Assembly (NCBI RefSeq): GCF_040802235.1
Contig: NC_133174.1
Location: forward strand, 107,451,647-107,515,646
Direction: 5' to 3'
Source: Manis javanica
Lineage: Eukaryota > Chordata > Mammalia > Pholidota > Manidae
DNA: 64,000 bases
The notes under the pieces are model-generated. The model had not been told where the DNA came from and made no database searches. It saw only the letters and a program-made list of their open reading frames with translations. Of this stretch, positions 12,049 to 25,572 are shown in pieces. Made by a program: the position numbers and the translations under genes. The stretch's first letter is position 1, and the number at the start of each line of letters is the position of its first letter.

Positions 12049-12387
12049 CAGGGTTGGCACACTTTTTCTGTAAATGGCCAGATGGTATATTTTCAGCTTT
12101 GAGGGCCAACTAGTCTCTGTCACAATAACTCAACTCTACCACTGTCACATGAAAACTGCCATAGATAATATATAAATGAATAGGCATGGTTATGTTCCAA
12201 CAAAACTATTCATGGACACTGAAATCTGAATTTCATGTAATTTTCATGTGCTATGACATAGTATTCTTCTTTAGATTTTTTCAACTATTTAAAAGTGTAA
12301 AAATCATTCTAAGCTTGCAAGCTGTACACACGCAAGCAAGAGGCAGGCAGGAGTTCATCTGTGGTCTGAAGTCTACAGGGCAATCCT
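12049..12387 (+). mobile_element. hAT-like non-autonomous DNA transposon remnant
   Basis: Starts CAGGGTTGGCACACTTTTTCTG and ends with a decayed inverse near 'ctacagggcaatcctg'. Interior text 'tgaataggcatggttatgtt' and 'cagctttgagggccaact' is the reverse complement of the family at 9285-9511. It is inserted at the 3' edge of an old L1. Confidence 0.6.
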
Positions 12388-12599
12388 GAGAGAAAAGCAG
12401 TGGTTGGCAGCCTAGTTGTGAATCTCCCCAAATGACACCATAAAAAATACAAGTAGGAAAGGTAAAGTAGGGTAAGTAGGGCAGCAAAACCAAAAGGACA
12501 GACACAATCTCCCACAAAACCAGATCAAAATGATTCCCTCATGAGCCCTGAAATATGAGTGGGTGGGGACAAATCAGAGCTAGCTATAAGAGCAAAATG

Positions 12600-14130
12600 C
12601 TATCAGCTGTGGAAGAGTATGGAGAGGGAATCAGCAGGGCATCTGATAGATCTGAGAACTCTTAAATACCTCACTCAAACCTCAGCAAGCTAATTCATGA
12701 CCAACAGAGACTGGCAGGGCTTTGCACATTCAAATAGTGTTTGAGTGCAATGAGTCTGCAGCACAGCTTGGGAGCCACCGAAGCCCCCGTCCTGGGCGAA
12801 ATCCTACTCTCAGGAGCGACTGGTGGGGACAGGCTCCACAGTAGCCGGGACAGACAAGAGAGACAAAACTCAAGGGCACAAACAAGACTGGCAGAGATTT
12901 TAGAAAGTAATTCACTGTAATTTTGAATAGTCAAAAACAATGGAAGATGGAATTCTATAGCCATGAGGTTAGGAAAAAAATATCCTAAATCAAGTCAAGC
13001 CTCTTTCTAAAAGTTCGAGAAAGCTAATTTCATGTAAAAATAAGCAATAGGATAATATCCTTACAGAATTAAAACATGCCAGAAAGATACATCCACAAAA
13101 ATATAGATGAAAATTATAGTTGAGTATTTCAAAACTAGTTAAAATTAAGAAAATGTTATATGATATGAAAAATGTACATGATATAGAGTAATATAAAAAT
13201 TCAGAAAAAGAACAACTCAGAAGTGACATGATAAGACTCAGGAAAGAATTGGAAGTAAAAGAAAATCATTATTTCAGAAATGAAGACTAAGCTAGAAGGA
13301 ACACAGGGGCAAATAAACAAAATAGATAATATCTTAAGAGAAACAGAAGATGAAAAGGAGGATTTTTTAATAAAAAAGAAATGAAGGTAGATGAAAATTA
13401 TTCAAGGATGTAACAAATACAAAAGACAGGCAAAGAAAACAAGGGAACAAAATACAGCCTATAAGTGAAGAAATTTTTACTGAAAAAATTTTTTAAAATT
13501 TGAATCTATATACTGAAAGGCACACCATGTACCTTAGAAAATAAACCCAGAATGACCAACACCACCAAGACATGTTCTGGTAATGTTACTGGACTTTGAA
13601 GAAAAGAAGTCTTTTGACAACGAGGCAAAATAGACCACGTATTTTAGTAAGAAAGAAAATTATATTGTCAGCAGACTTTGACAACATTTGATGCCAGAAG
13701 AAAATGGATGACATATTTAAAATGCCTAAGGCTAGAACATGCGAGCCATGGATTTTTATATCTAATAAAATGACTTTCAATAATTAATTCAGTAAACTCC
13801 ATCAAGGTGTGAATAATTCAGGAAATGTTGGTTCCATGAATTGTCTCTGAGAAAACTTTTAGAGCTTCAAATAACCAAAATGACTGGAGAGACACCAACA
13901 TAAATACAGGTAATAAGCATCAAACACATACCCTTACAGAATTAAGTCTAAATGGGAGCTGTAGGGAGACTATAATATATATACTATGCATTATATAGTA
14001 CATAATGGTTATATGCACTGACAGTGTAGATGCTGGACAACTTTAACAACGGGGAGAGAATGAGGAGAGCATATGGAAAAATTGCTTTTTTTAATGATAA
14101 TTAAAGTTTGTTTTATAATTTGTCAAAAGT
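12600..14130 (+). mobile_element. HAL1-like / old L1 ORF1 region
   Basis: After a GC-richer stretch (12760-12860) the sequence follows the order of an L1 ORF1 gene: an A-rich coiled-coil part (13200-13440), a region with 'tctggtaatgttactggac', then 'atgccagaagaaaatggatg' and 'gcgagccatggatttttata', equivalent to the C-terminal domain. No ORF2 follows; the element ends about 14130 in a 3' tail. That architecture suits HAL1, an ORF1-only non-autonomous L1 relative. All frames are broken. Confidence 0.6.
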
Positions 14131-14224
14131 TCAGAAATTCTGTTATTTCCACTGGTTTCTTTCTCACCTGCTAAATTCAAAAAAATTAAATATGAGCATT
14201 TTACTAAAACATATAATATGAATG

Positions 14225-14470
14225 GTCAAAGGTGTAGACTGGAGAATCAGGATGCCTAAGTTCAGGTCTCAGCTCTGACATCTGTTAAACTTGGATCTTG
14301 GCTTGGCTGTGTATTAGCAATGTAACACTGAGCAATTACACATGACCCCTCTGGTACCTTATTTTCTTCATCTATATAATGGAGATATTAGGGACCAAGT
14401 AATGAGGGCAGTGCTAGAGAAGTGTCTGACATACAGCAAAAGTTCAGTAAGTATAAACTATTATTATTGC
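14225..14470 (+). repeat. MIR SINE
   Basis: Full-length-looking MIR: 'ggtgtagactggagaatcag', 'gtattagcaatgtaacactg', 'cttcatctatataatggag', 'gacatacagcaaaagttcag'. Confidence 0.75.
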
Positions 14471-14640
14471 TGTCACTAATATTTCATTTACCAATAAAAG
14501 TATTTCGATTTCTCTATTCTGTCCACATCAAATCTAATAAAGATGCTTATATCTGGGTGATAGGATTAGGAGAGATTTTATTTTTCTCTTTTGGTTGCCT
14601 GTACTTCTCATATCTCTACAATAAATATGTATTGCTTTTA

Positions 14641-15170
14641 AAAGAAAGAGTATTTTATAAGAAAAAAAACAGATCCTACCATTTGCAACAACATGGATGG
14701 AGCTAGAGGGTATTATGCTCAATGAAATAAGCCAGGCGGAGAAAGACAAGTACCAAATGATTTCACTCATATGTGGAGTATAAGAACAAAAGAAAACTGA
14801 AGGAACAAAACAGCAGCAGAAGCACAGAACCCAAGAATGGACTAACAGTTACCAAAGGGAAAGGGACTGGGGAGGACGGGTGGGAAGGGAGGGATAAGGG
14901 CGGGAAAAAAGAAAGGGGGCATTACGATTAACATGTATAGTGTGGGGTGGGGGGCACTGGGAGGGCTGTGCAACACAGAGAAGACAAGTAGTGATTTTAC
15001 AGCATCTTACTATGTTGATGGACAGTGACTGTGAAGGGGTATGTGGGGGGGGGACTTGGTGAAGGGGGGAGCCTAGTAAACATAATGTCCTTCATGTAAT
15101 TGTAGATTAATGATACCAAAATAAAATTAAAATAAAAAAAACTGAAAAAAAAGAAAGAAAGAGTATTTTA
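14641..15170 (+). mobile_element. Short L1 insertion (3' end only) with 17-bp perfect TSD
   Basis: AAAGAAAGAGTATTTTA at 14641-14657 recurs exactly at 15154-15170. Between them lies an L1 3' end of about 495 bp: the last 35 or so codons of ORF2 (from 'agatcctaccatttgcaac'), the G-rich 3' UTR and an A-rich tail. Strongly 5'-truncated and recent enough to keep a perfect duplication. It lies antisense to IL13RA1 in intron 10. Confidence 0.95.
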
Positions 15171-18100
15171 ACTTCTAAAAATACACCCCGAACATTACAC
15201 TTTCTTTGGTTTCTGGTCATTAGACCCAGTGCTTAGCTATGTTGGACAGGAAAAAAGCGATCTGTTTCCATGAAGTAAACACTGTGGCAGAAATAGCTTC
15301 TAAGAATATGTTAATTTTTTCAATTGCCTTTTTTTATTCCTAAAACTTGGGTTACTCATTTTCACTCATCATTAGCATCATGGCCCTATCCTGAGCACTG
15401 CTTCTATAAATATGTTCATGTAAGAAACAGAACAAATATTCTGACCTATTACTCAATTTTGTGTTTTATGTGTCAGTCTAATTTTTAAATTACTTGTAGA
15501 AAAAAAATTCACAAAATTACCAGGCCATAATTCAATTCTTATACTACCAATTTTTTAAACAAGACAATTAACAATAGAATAATAGCCAAAGATAAACAGC
15601 ATAGATGGAAAAAATCAGTGTTTAGGAGGCTAACACAACTGGCTTTTAGTTGTTAGGTCATCTAATTCTAGAAATATAGTGTGCTACACAGGCTTTTATA
15701 AAGAAATAAACAACTTTCATAGTATAATGGGACAAGTCTCAGTTTAAGAGTACTTTCAAGATTTAGTTACTTGCCACACTGAATTTTCCATAGAAGTGCC
15801 TTTCATGCACCTAAGCACCATGCAAAACATGAGCCTTTTGTATGCAAGTCACCTGATTACCTTCTGTCTTCTTCAGATCAACATTCACAATAGAAGATTG
15901 TACAATATGAGTTGCAGATCCCCATGTTTTAAAATCACTGCATCTTAAAAAAAAAACTAGTTGAATGTGGTGTGGAGGGGACTAACTTAGTACCACTTGA
16001 GGTGGCTATGAATCCAACCCCTCACTTTAAAAATTAAACATGTATCCTGCCTTTCCAGTAAAAACTGAATTCCAGAACCACCAAAGAGTCTAGTGGATGA
16101 CCAAAAGTAGTGCTTTATAGAAAAGTGCCAGCTTATAAATGTTAATTAAATGACGGAGGTAAAAAATCATCGTTCCATAACCCCTAATGAAATGATTGAT
16201 TCAAGCAAGGATACCAGCTGGCATAAAAAGCATTATGAAGAGTTGACAGGGAGCTAACATAACATCCCACAGACTGTCTTCATGTGGCAAGGGGATAGTA
16301 AGTAGATGGCAGAAGGGGCCACACTTGTTATCATCTTAAATACAGTGCTCAATCTTAGCTTCACTAATGGCAGGACGACTGGACATTATCTGTCTCCTGC
16401 CAACTGGACAGTTGGAAAAATTTAAATATGGACTATTAGATGATACTAAGAAATTAAAATTTTTCAAGTGTGGTCATGCTATTTTGGCTATGTAGGAAAG
16501 CATATTCTCAGTTTTCTAAGATACAGACTGAAATACCAAAAAAAAAAATCAGCAGGATTTAGAAGTCAACTCCAAGGAATGCAAAACTGGCACAGCAGTG
16601 ACAATACAATTGATTTCCAAGAAGTAGGGGAAGAAAAGACCATTTTTTATGGATGAAAAAGAAATGCAGATACAGAGGAGAAGCAATTCCCTCTGCACAG
16701 CTCCCCGGCCCCCAAATATGGCCAGCAGCCCAATTAGCCACAAAGAAAAGGCAAACAGCAAAGCAACAGGAAGAAATGTTGTTGGCCAAAATATTACTAT
16801 AGTGATGAACAAAACATTGTCAAAACACTAGAAACCTTAAGGAAAACTATACAGGAGATTTATTTGTGGCCACACCTAAACACGCTTTTTTTTTTTTTTT
16901 AAAGAACCACTATTTATTAGAAGAAATTTTTCTTCTACTATTTGTGAAAAAAATGTTTGGAAGGGGCATGCATTACTTCTTTGGATTAGAAGTTGGTAAC
17001 CTGGGGCTACAATGACTTCTAGTTCAGATTCTGAAATTACCTTTCTAGGTGAACAGTCCTTGAGGAATTTCTCTGTGGCCCCCAATGTCCCCATCTCTGA
17101 AGTGAGAGGATAGGGCTCGAATACAGTTTTGAAAAATTTATAATTAAAGATAAATAATTAGACATGTAAATATCTCCTTCGTTAGATGACCTCTAAGGTC
17201 ATGTTCATACTGTAATTCAATGATTCTAGAAGTAAAAGGTTAGTTTTTCTGCGTATATGCAGTTCAATTTGTAAGGCTTGCTGCTATGTAGAGAAAGTGG
17301 GTTATTCATTTGGTTAAAAGACAAACATGAAAATTCATTCTATTACCCTTACCCCTGGTCTGGCATTTTTATTATACTTTTAAACATTGATTTTATTTAA
17401 TGTTCTGTAATCATCACAAACAAAAACATCTTATGCTTTTAGTGGTCCATCTTGTCAGTGTACCCACCTCACTAAATTATAGAATTATCTGACTCATCAG
17501 TACAACATATTATCTCTAGACAGCAAATTGAAAAAGAGCAATTTTCCCATCTCTATGAAAAATAATCGATCTGATTTTGCTGTCAATGTTACCATCACTC
17601 ACTCTATCACTGAAGCTTGAGACCTTGAAATTGTTTTTTACTCTCCCTACCTTTCAGTATCCACACAGAGTCACCAGGTTGCACTGAGTTTCCTTTAATA
17701 ATGTCTCTTGCATCAATCTCCTCTGCTACCACCTAAGTTCAAGTCCCTATTATCTCTCAGATCCGGATGGCCACAATATTCTCTTTTCCCTTAATGACTT
17801 GTACAGGGTTTCTTTTTATTATAGAAGTAATACAGGCTTATTATAGGCAATTTGGAAGTTTCAGAAAAGTAGAGAAAAGATAATATTATCCACAGTCCTT
17901 CTGCCCAGAGATTATCATTTTGACCCATTTTCATTCATTGTTCTTTGTATATATTAAGGCATTTTAATAAAAATTAGGATTGTAATATACTACACATCTG
18001 TGATATGTTTCTTACTCTTGAATCATATTTTGCTATGACAATAAATGCTTGGAAACCTAACCTTTTTTATTGATTGCTGATGTTTCTTTGTTTTCTAATT

Positions 18101-18260
18101 TTTGATGTCAGAAACAAATGATGCACTGATATCCTTGTATCACTGTTGGATTAAAATAGATTCCTAAAAGTATAATTTTCTTAAAATAGAGTCCTAAAAG
18201 TATAATTAAAAGGTCAAAGATTGTTGTTACATTTTATAAAGTCACCCTCCAGATAAAATA
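15171..18260. other. Intron 10 DNA, mostly unassigned
   Basis: About 3 kb with no confident repeat or exon call. A T14-type homopolymer lies at about 16887-16900. Several 60-90 codon frames on the minus strand overlap one another and show no family signal. Confidence 0.35.
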
Positions 18261-18262
18261 TA

Positions 18263-18585
18263 CAGTTGACCCTATAACAACATGGGTTTGAACTTTATAA
18301 GTCCACCTGCATACAAATTTTTTTTCAATATTTACATTGGGAAATTATTTGGAAATCTGACAATTTGAAAAAACATTTTCTTTTCTCTAGCTTATTTTAT
18401 TGTAAGAATACAGTATATAATACACAGCATATAAAATATGTGTTAATTGATGGTTTATGTTATTGGTAAGGCTTCTGATCAATAGTAGATTACTAAACTT
18501 TTGGGGAAGTCAAAAATTATACACAGATTTTCAACTTATGGGGGGTTGGCACCCCTAACTCCCTACGTTGTTCAAGGGTCAACTA
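18263..18585 (+). mobile_element. Tigger-like (Tc1/mariner) non-autonomous element
   Basis: Begins CAGTTGACCC and ends GGGTCAACTA, inverted termini with one decayed base. Both sides have the TA dinucleotide expected of a Tc1/mariner target duplication (18261-18262 and 18586-18587). The 'aacaacatgggtttgaact' interior is typical of mammalian Tigger-derived repeats. Confidence 0.85.
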
Positions 18586-18924
18586 TATACCATTTTACAG
18601 GCCCACTAGCAGTGCATGAAAAGTGTCAGTTCCCCCTCCCTTGCTAACACTGCTTTGGTTATATGTGTTATATATATTTGTGAGTCCAAACATGTTTTCA
18701 TAGACATTGGACATTTGTGTCATGGCACTTTGACTAATCTTCATTCTGCTAAGAGAGGTAGCATATTCAAACACCTTTCAGGGGTCTGGCATGTTAGGCC
18801 AACGTGTGAAACCACAGTGAGAATTGGGAACAGTAGCACTTGACATGAATTGGTAGGCTGTGTGCCCTGCTTAAAATTCCAAATTGAAAAATTCTAAATA
18901 CAGCACACTGGGTATATCTAAATA

Positions 18925-19075
18925 CATCTCACTGGGTACCTCAGTGAGAAAACTGAGGTATAGAGAGGTTAAGGAAGTGCCCTAAGGTCAAAGAGATGGT
19001 AAATGATACAGCAGAGATTTGAATTCAGACAAGCTGACTCCAGAGCCCAGGCTATTATCTCCTATACTGTACTAC
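18925..19075 (-). repeat. MIR SINE (reverse)
   Basis: Contains 'aaactgaggtatagagaggt' followed by 'gaagtgccctaaggtcaaag' and 'gcagagatttgaattcagac', the reverse complement order of MIR. Confidence 0.75.
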
Positions 19076-19599
19076 TTCCCTAAATTAACTGCCCTATGCC
19101 TGATATTACTAATTTAATATATATACAATAATATTGATATTTATTTCAGTTACTGTCTTTTTAATTTTATTTGGGTGAATGTATTTATCAGAGAAACCTC
19201 AAACTCTTTTGTTTCCCTAAGGCCTTAGGTCTTCAACCACAAATTCTAGCAAGATAGTCTATAGGAAACTAACTACAACAGGTGGGGTAGGGGTTGCTCT
19301 ATTTCCATGTCTTTAAGGGGCTGGCTTTCTAAGCAATAGCATGAACAAAATATACTTCAACTGTTTACCCTATCTTTCTATTTCCCCAAGTCAAGTTTTA
19401 AAAATTATCCAAGAGTCAGAGGCCTGCCTATTTGGCTAGTTTCATAAAGAAGTCTCCTCCACTGAAAGTTTGGATCAAATAGGTTCCCCACCCCACAGAC
19501 AGAACCAAGCCCAGAGATGAGATGGGCAAAGTATTCTGGGGACTTCTTAAATGGAATGCTTAGCCTGAGCTACAACATTGTAAATCAGCTCTTTACTCT

Positions 19600-19990
19600 T
19601 TTAGATAAAATGTACTTTAAAATAACCAATTTTGAAATGAAACTCTGCACATATTATAACATGGATGAACCTTGAAAATACTATGCAAGGGAAAGAAGCC
19701 AGACACAAAAGAACAAATATCACGGGATTCTACATCTATGAGGTACCGAGAATAGGCAAATTCAGACACAGAAAGTAGAACAGAGGTTACCAGGGGCTGG
19801 GGAAATGCAGAGTTACTGTTTAATAGGCACAGTTTCAGTCTGAGATAATGAAAACATTCTTGAAACAGTGATGATGTTTGCACAACACCATAAATGTACT
19901 TAACGCCATTGAACTCTCAGTACATTTAAAAATGGTTTGAAATGGCAAGTTTTATGTTATATATATTTACAAAAATTTTTAAATATCTGA
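19600..19990 (+). mobile_element. Old L1 3' end abutting exon 10
   Basis: Old L1 3' terminus with 'ggatgaaccttgaaaatac', 'gttaccaggggctggggaa' and 'ggcaagttttatgttatat'. It ends within about 50 bp of the IL13RA1 exon 10 splice donor, on the opposite strand. Confidence 0.8.
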
Positions 19991-20038
19991 TAGCCTCAAA
20001 AACAGAACAACTTCGGACCTCATGGAGTCAGTGCTTAC

Positions 20039-20123
20039 CAAGGTATCATCATTCTGGTCTCCAAACATTTCTTTAAATATCTTGCCAGGATCAGGAATTG
20101 GAGGGAATATAATGATCTTGAGC
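20039..20123 (-). CDS. IL13RA1: IL13RA1 exon 10 (Box 1, cytoplasmic)
   Basis: Eighty-five bases encode the juxtamembrane cytoplasmic part LKIIIFPPIPDPGKIF...DDTL. The proline-rich PPIPDP is the Box 1 motif, the JAK (TYK2) contact of class I cytokine receptors. Acceptor CTTAAAG and donor GTAAGC flank it on the minus strand. Its first base completes the Arg codon begun in exon 9, and it ends in phase 0, matching exon 11. Confidence 0.97.
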
Positions 20124-20374
20124 CTTTAAGAAAACAGAGACATCTTTGAACAAATCTTCCAGCCCACAGGAATGTCCCACTTAAATAGAGGCATACTAAA
20201 GGAGGCCTGGACAACAGACTTAGTACACAAGTCATCTTTAGTGATAAAACAGTTGTGAAGAAATTTCCAGAACAAGCTGAGAAATCAATATCCTAAGAAC
20301 ATCAAGTGTGAGGGGAGCAAGGGGCCAGCAGGATAGGAAAATTACTTATACCCTATCATTAAAAAAATTTTTTC

Positions 20375-20520
20375 AGCTGTTGCAACATACTTGACAAATA
20401 AAAAATTGTATATATTTGAGATGTACATGACGTTTTCACTTTATGAGTACATTGTGAAGTTATGACCACAGTCAACCTAATTAATACATTCAGCACCTCA
20501 CATGGCTATGATTGTATGAC
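20375..20520 (+). mobile_element. Old L1 3' UTR fragment
   Basis: Matches the old L1 tail text 'aaattgtatatatttgagat', 'cattgtgaagttatgaccac' and 'cagcacctcacatggctatg'. Confidence 0.55.
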
Positions 20521-20540
20521 TGTGTGTGTGTGTGTGTGTG
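20521..20540 (+). repeat. (TG)10 microsatellite
   Basis: Ten perfect TG units just right of the old L1 tail. Confidence 0.95.
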
Positions 20541-20829
20541 AATTATATCTTATCATTTAAATAATAATGGTGCTTTACTTATTATAGACTAGATGGGGGC
20601 TTACAGCTTATAATTATGAAAAAAATTATCTTCTGGGAACAGGGTACATTCCTCTTTAATTTTTCTTTATCTTACTTCTCTCCTCTCTATTTTTGCAGAT
20701 TACAGTACCAGTTGGTAGACCTACCACATCTTCTACGTCTCTAAACTGATGTGGCATCAGGGTTTACTCCCTTGTCCTCTTTAGCTCCCTCACTTTATGA
20801 GTGCTCTCTTCCAGGCTTAGGGCTTTAAA

Positions 20830-21905
20830 TCCATTTACATGCCAAGAACTCCCAAAATCCTATCACCCGCTCAGACCTCTCCCTTAAACTCCAGACTCAT
20901 GTATACAACTACCTATTTAACATTTGTACTTGGTCTCTAACAGGCATCTGAAACTTATGTTCAAAACTGAAGTCCTCACCTTTCCCCTGGAGCCAGCTCT
21001 GCTCACAATCTTCTCCATCTCAGTAAATGGCTCCAGCATTCACTCAGTTGTTGAAGCCAAAAATCTAAGAGTTATCCTTGAATCCTCAACTTTCCTCACA
21101 CCTCCCACAGACAAGCAGCCATCAGCAAGTGCTATCAATTCTACCTATAAAACATATTCCACATCAGACCACATCTTACTTCCTCCATTGCTAACTGCCT
21201 CCATTTTTGAGAGATAGCCTAGGCTATCCTCATCTTTCTTCCTGAGCACTGCAATGCCTCCTAACTAGTCTACTTGCTTCCATTCTTGGCCAAGTCAGTT
21301 CTTCACTCAGCACCTACAATGACCTTTAATCAGCAAATCAGATCATGTCCCTCCTCTACTTAAAACTCTCCAATGTGTCCATAACACTTAGGATTAAATC
21401 TCACTACCTTGCCGCAGCCTACATGATCTGGCTCAGCCAACCTCTCCAGTCTTATCTCCTATCACTCTCGCCCTTGCACACTCTACTCCAAAAAGACACA
21501 CAAAGCTCATTCCAGACTCAGGGCTTCCGCATTTGCTCTTTTCTTGGCTGGAATGTTCTTTCTTTGAATATCTGAATTGTTTACTCCTTTAAGTCTCTCC
21601 TCAAATGTCACTTTCTCAGAGAGGCCCTGGCCTCCTATCATTTCCTAGCCTTTCTCTCTCCCTGCCCCAAAACTTCACTACTCAATATGTGAAGTCATAG
21701 TATTTATTTTACATATATACATGATCCATGTATTATGTACTTATATATACTTACACACACATACATACACATACACACACACACATATATGTATCTCCCA
21801 CTAAAATATAGATAGGGACTTTGTCCTGTTCACTGCTATAACCCCAGCTATTAGAACTATGCCAGCGACATAAACAGGCACAAAATTAGTGCGTGTTAAA
21901 ATAAT
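20830..21905 (+). mobile_element. L2 LINE 3' region
   Basis: Long L2 copy with the recognisable 3' sequence: 'cttaaaactctccaatgtgt', 'gggcttccgcatttgctct', 'tcctcaaatgtcactttctc', and the tail 'gatagggactttgtcctgtt'. The open frames at 20924 and 21345 are degraded pieces of L2. An AC/AT-rich microsatellite lies inside it at about 21753-21790. Confidence 0.85.
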
Positions 21906-24900
21906 ATAAAAATAATGATACAATACATTAGAACAGACAGACCTAACAGACATCTACAGAACATTCCACCCAAAAGCAGCAGGATACACACTCTTCTCAA
22001 GTGCACATGGAACATTTTCCAGAATAGACCACATTCTAGGCCACAAAAAGGGCCTCAGCAAAGGCAAAAAGATTGAAATTGTACCAACCAACTTTTCAGA
22101 TCACAAAGGTATAAAACTAGAAATAAATTGTACAAAGAAAATAAAAAGGCCCACAAACACATGGAGGCTTAACAACATGCTCCTAAATAATCAATGGATC
22201 AATGACCAAATTAAAACAGAGATCAACCAATATATGGAGACAGATGAAAACAACAGCACAACACCCACTTCTGTGGGATGCAGCAATGGCACTTCTAAGA
22301 GGAAAGTATATAGCAATCCAGGCCTATTTAAAGAAGGAAGAACAATCCCAAATGAATTAGTCTAAATTCACAATTATTGAAACTGGAAAAAGAAGAACAA
22401 ATGAGGCCCAAAGTCAGTAGAAGAAGAGACATAATAAAGATCAGAGAAGAAATAAATAAAATTGAGAAGAATAAAACAAGAGAAAAAATTAATGAAACCA
22501 AGAGCTGGTACTTTGAGAAAATTAACAAAATAGATAAACCCCTAGCCAGACTTAACAAGGAAAAAAAGAGTCTACACACATAAACAGAATCAGAAATGAG
22601 AAAGGAAAAATCATGACGGACACCACAGAAATACAAAGAATTATTAGAGAATACTATGAAAAATTATATGCTAGTAAACTGGATAACCTAGAAGAAATGT
22701 ACAACTTTCTAGAAAAACACAACCTTCCAAGACTGACCCAGAAAGAAACAGAAAATCTGAACAAACCAAATATCAGCAGTGAAATTGAATGGATAATCAA
22801 AAAATCTAACCAAGAACAAAACTCCCAGAAAGATGGCTTCACATCTCAATTTTATCAGACATTTAGAGAAGATATAATACCCATTCTCCTTAAAGTTTTC
22901 CAAAAAATAGAAGAGGAGGGAATACTTCCACTCTTTCTATTAAGCCAGCATCACTCTAATACCACAACCAGGCAAAGACTCCACCAAAAAAGAAAATTAC
23001 AGACCAATATCCCTGATGAACATAGATGCAAAAATACTCAACAAAATATTAGCAAACTGAATTCAAAAATACATCAAGAGGATCATATATCATGATCAAG
23101 TAGGATTCATCTCAGGGATGCAAGGATGGTACATTTGAAAATCCATCAACATCATCCACCACATCAACAAAAAGAAGGACAAAAACCACATGATCATCTC
23201 CATAGATGCTGAAAAACATTTGACAAAACTCAATATCCATTCATGATGAAAACTCTCAACAAAATGGGTAAAGAGGGCAAGTACCTCAACAAAATAAAGG
23301 CCATATATGACAAACCCACAGTCAACATCATACTTTACAGCAAGAAGCTGAAAGCTTTTCACTTAAGATCAGGAACAAGGCAGGGATGCCCACTCTCCCC
23401 ACTTTTATGCAACATAGTGCTGGAGGTCCTGGTCACAGCAATTAGACAACACAAAGAAATAAAGGGCATCCAGATTGGTAAGGAGGAAGTTAAACAGTCA
23501 CTGTTTGCAGATGATATGATATTGTACATAAAAACCCTAATAAAGAATCCACTCCAAAACTTCTAGAACTAATATCTGAATTCAGCAAAGCTGCATGATA
23601 CAAAATTAAGACACAGAAATCTGTTGCATTCCTATTCACTAATGATGAACTAGCAGAAAGAGAAATCAGGAAAACAACTCAATTCACAATTGCATCAAAA
23701 AGAATAAAATACCTAGGAATAAACCTAACCAAGGAAGTGAAAGACCTATACCCTGAAAACTACAAGACACTCGAGAGAAAATAAAGAGGACACTAATAAA
23801 TGGAAATTCATCCCATGCTCTTGGCTAGGAAGAATTAATATTGTCAAAATGGCCATCCTGCTAAAGCAATCTACAGATTCAATGCAATCCCTATCAAAAT
23901 ACCAACAGCATTCTTCAACAACTGGAACAAATAGTTCTAAAATTCACATGGAACCACAAGAGGCCACGAATAGCCAAAGCAATCCTGAGAAGGAAGAATA
24001 AGCAGAGAGGATTACGCTCCCCAAATTCAAACTACTACAAAGCGACAGTAATTAAGACAATTTGATACTGGCACAAGAACAGACCCATAGACCAGTGGAA
24101 CAGAATAGAGTTCAGATATTAACCCAAGCATATATGGTCAATTAATATACAATAAAGGAGCCATGGATATACAATGGGGAAATGACAGTCTCTTCAACAG
24201 CTGTTGTTGGCAAAACTGGACAGCTACATGTAAGAGAATGAAACTGGATTACTATCTAATTCCATATGCAAAACTAAACTCGAAATGGATCAAAGACCTG
24301 AATGTAAGTCATGAAACTGTAAAACTCTTAGAAGAAAACATAGGCAAAACTCTCTTGGATATCAGCATGAGCAACTTTTTCATGACCATATCTCCCTGGG
24401 TAAAGGAGACAAAAGCAAAAATGAACAAGTGGGACTATATCAAACTAAAAAGCTTCTGTACAGCAAAGGACACCATCAGTAGAACAAAAAGGCATCCTAC
24501 AGTATGGGAGAATATATTCATAAATGACTTTTCAGATAAAGGGTTGACATCCAAAATATATAAAGAGTTCACATGCCTCAACAAACAAAAAGCAAATAAT
24601 CCGATTAAAAAATGGGCAGAGGATCGGAACAGACATTTCTCCAAAGAAGAAATCCAGATGGCCAACAGGCACATGAAAAGATGTTCCACATTGTTGAACA
24701 GAGAAATGCAAATAAAAACCACAATGAGTTATCACCTCACACCAGGTAGGATGGCCACCATCCAAAAGACAAACAAAAACAAATGCTGGTGAGGATGTGG
24801 AGAAAGGGGAACCTAACTACACTGCTGGCGGGAATGTAAATTAGTTCGACCATTGTGGAAAGCAATATGGATGTTCCTCAAAAAACTAAAAATAGAAATA

Positions 24901-25572
24901 CCATTTGACCCGGGAATCCCACTCCTTGGAATTTACCCAAAGAATACAACTTCTCAGATTCAAAAAGACATATGTACCCCTATGTTTATCACCGCACTTT
25001 TTACAATAGCCAAGATATGGAAGCAACCTAAGTGCCCATCAGTAGATGAATGGATAAAGAAGATGTGGTACATATACACAATGGAATATTATTCAGTCAT
25101 AAGAAGAAAACAAATCCTACCATTTGGAACAACATGGATGGAGCTAGAGGGTATTATGCTAAGTCAAATAAGCAGGCAGAGAAAGACAAGTACCAAGTGA
25201 TTTCACTCATCTGTGGAGTATAACAACAAAGCATAACTGAAGGAACTAAACAGCAGCAGACTCACAGAATGCAAGAATGGACTAACAGTTACCAAAGGGA
25301 AAGGGACTGGGGACAGTGGGTGGGAAGCAAGGGAGAAGGGAAATAAGGGGCATTATGATTAGTACACATAATGGGGGGGGGGCATGGGGAAGGCAGTATA
25401 GCACAGAGAAAACAAGTAGTGACTCTGTGTTATCTTACTATGCTGATGGACAGTGACTGTAATAATGGGGTACTTGATAAGGGGTGGTGAATCTAGTAAC
25501 CACAATGTTGCTCATGTGATTATATATTAATGATACCATAATAAAAAAATAAATATAAAAAATAATGATACA
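21906..25572 (+). mobile_element. 5'-truncated L1 (about 3.6 kb) with TSD
   Basis: The body (about 21923-25553) starts in the endonuclease domain of ORF2 and runs to the 3' UTR tail. Recognisable pieces: endonuclease end (SDHKG near 22098), reverse transcriptase with the GCPLSPLL (23386) and FADDMILY (23506) motifs, and the C-terminal Cys region (24786-24840). ATAAAAATAATGATACA at 21906-21922 recurs with one extra A at 25555-25572. The frame is broken by several stops and indels. It is inserted next to the 3' end of an L2 in intron 9, antisense to IL13RA1. Confidence 0.92.

Noticed and set aside
20924..21575. Open frames of 97 and 76 codons as possible exons
   Set aside because: They lie inside an L2 LINE and match its degraded 3' sequence.
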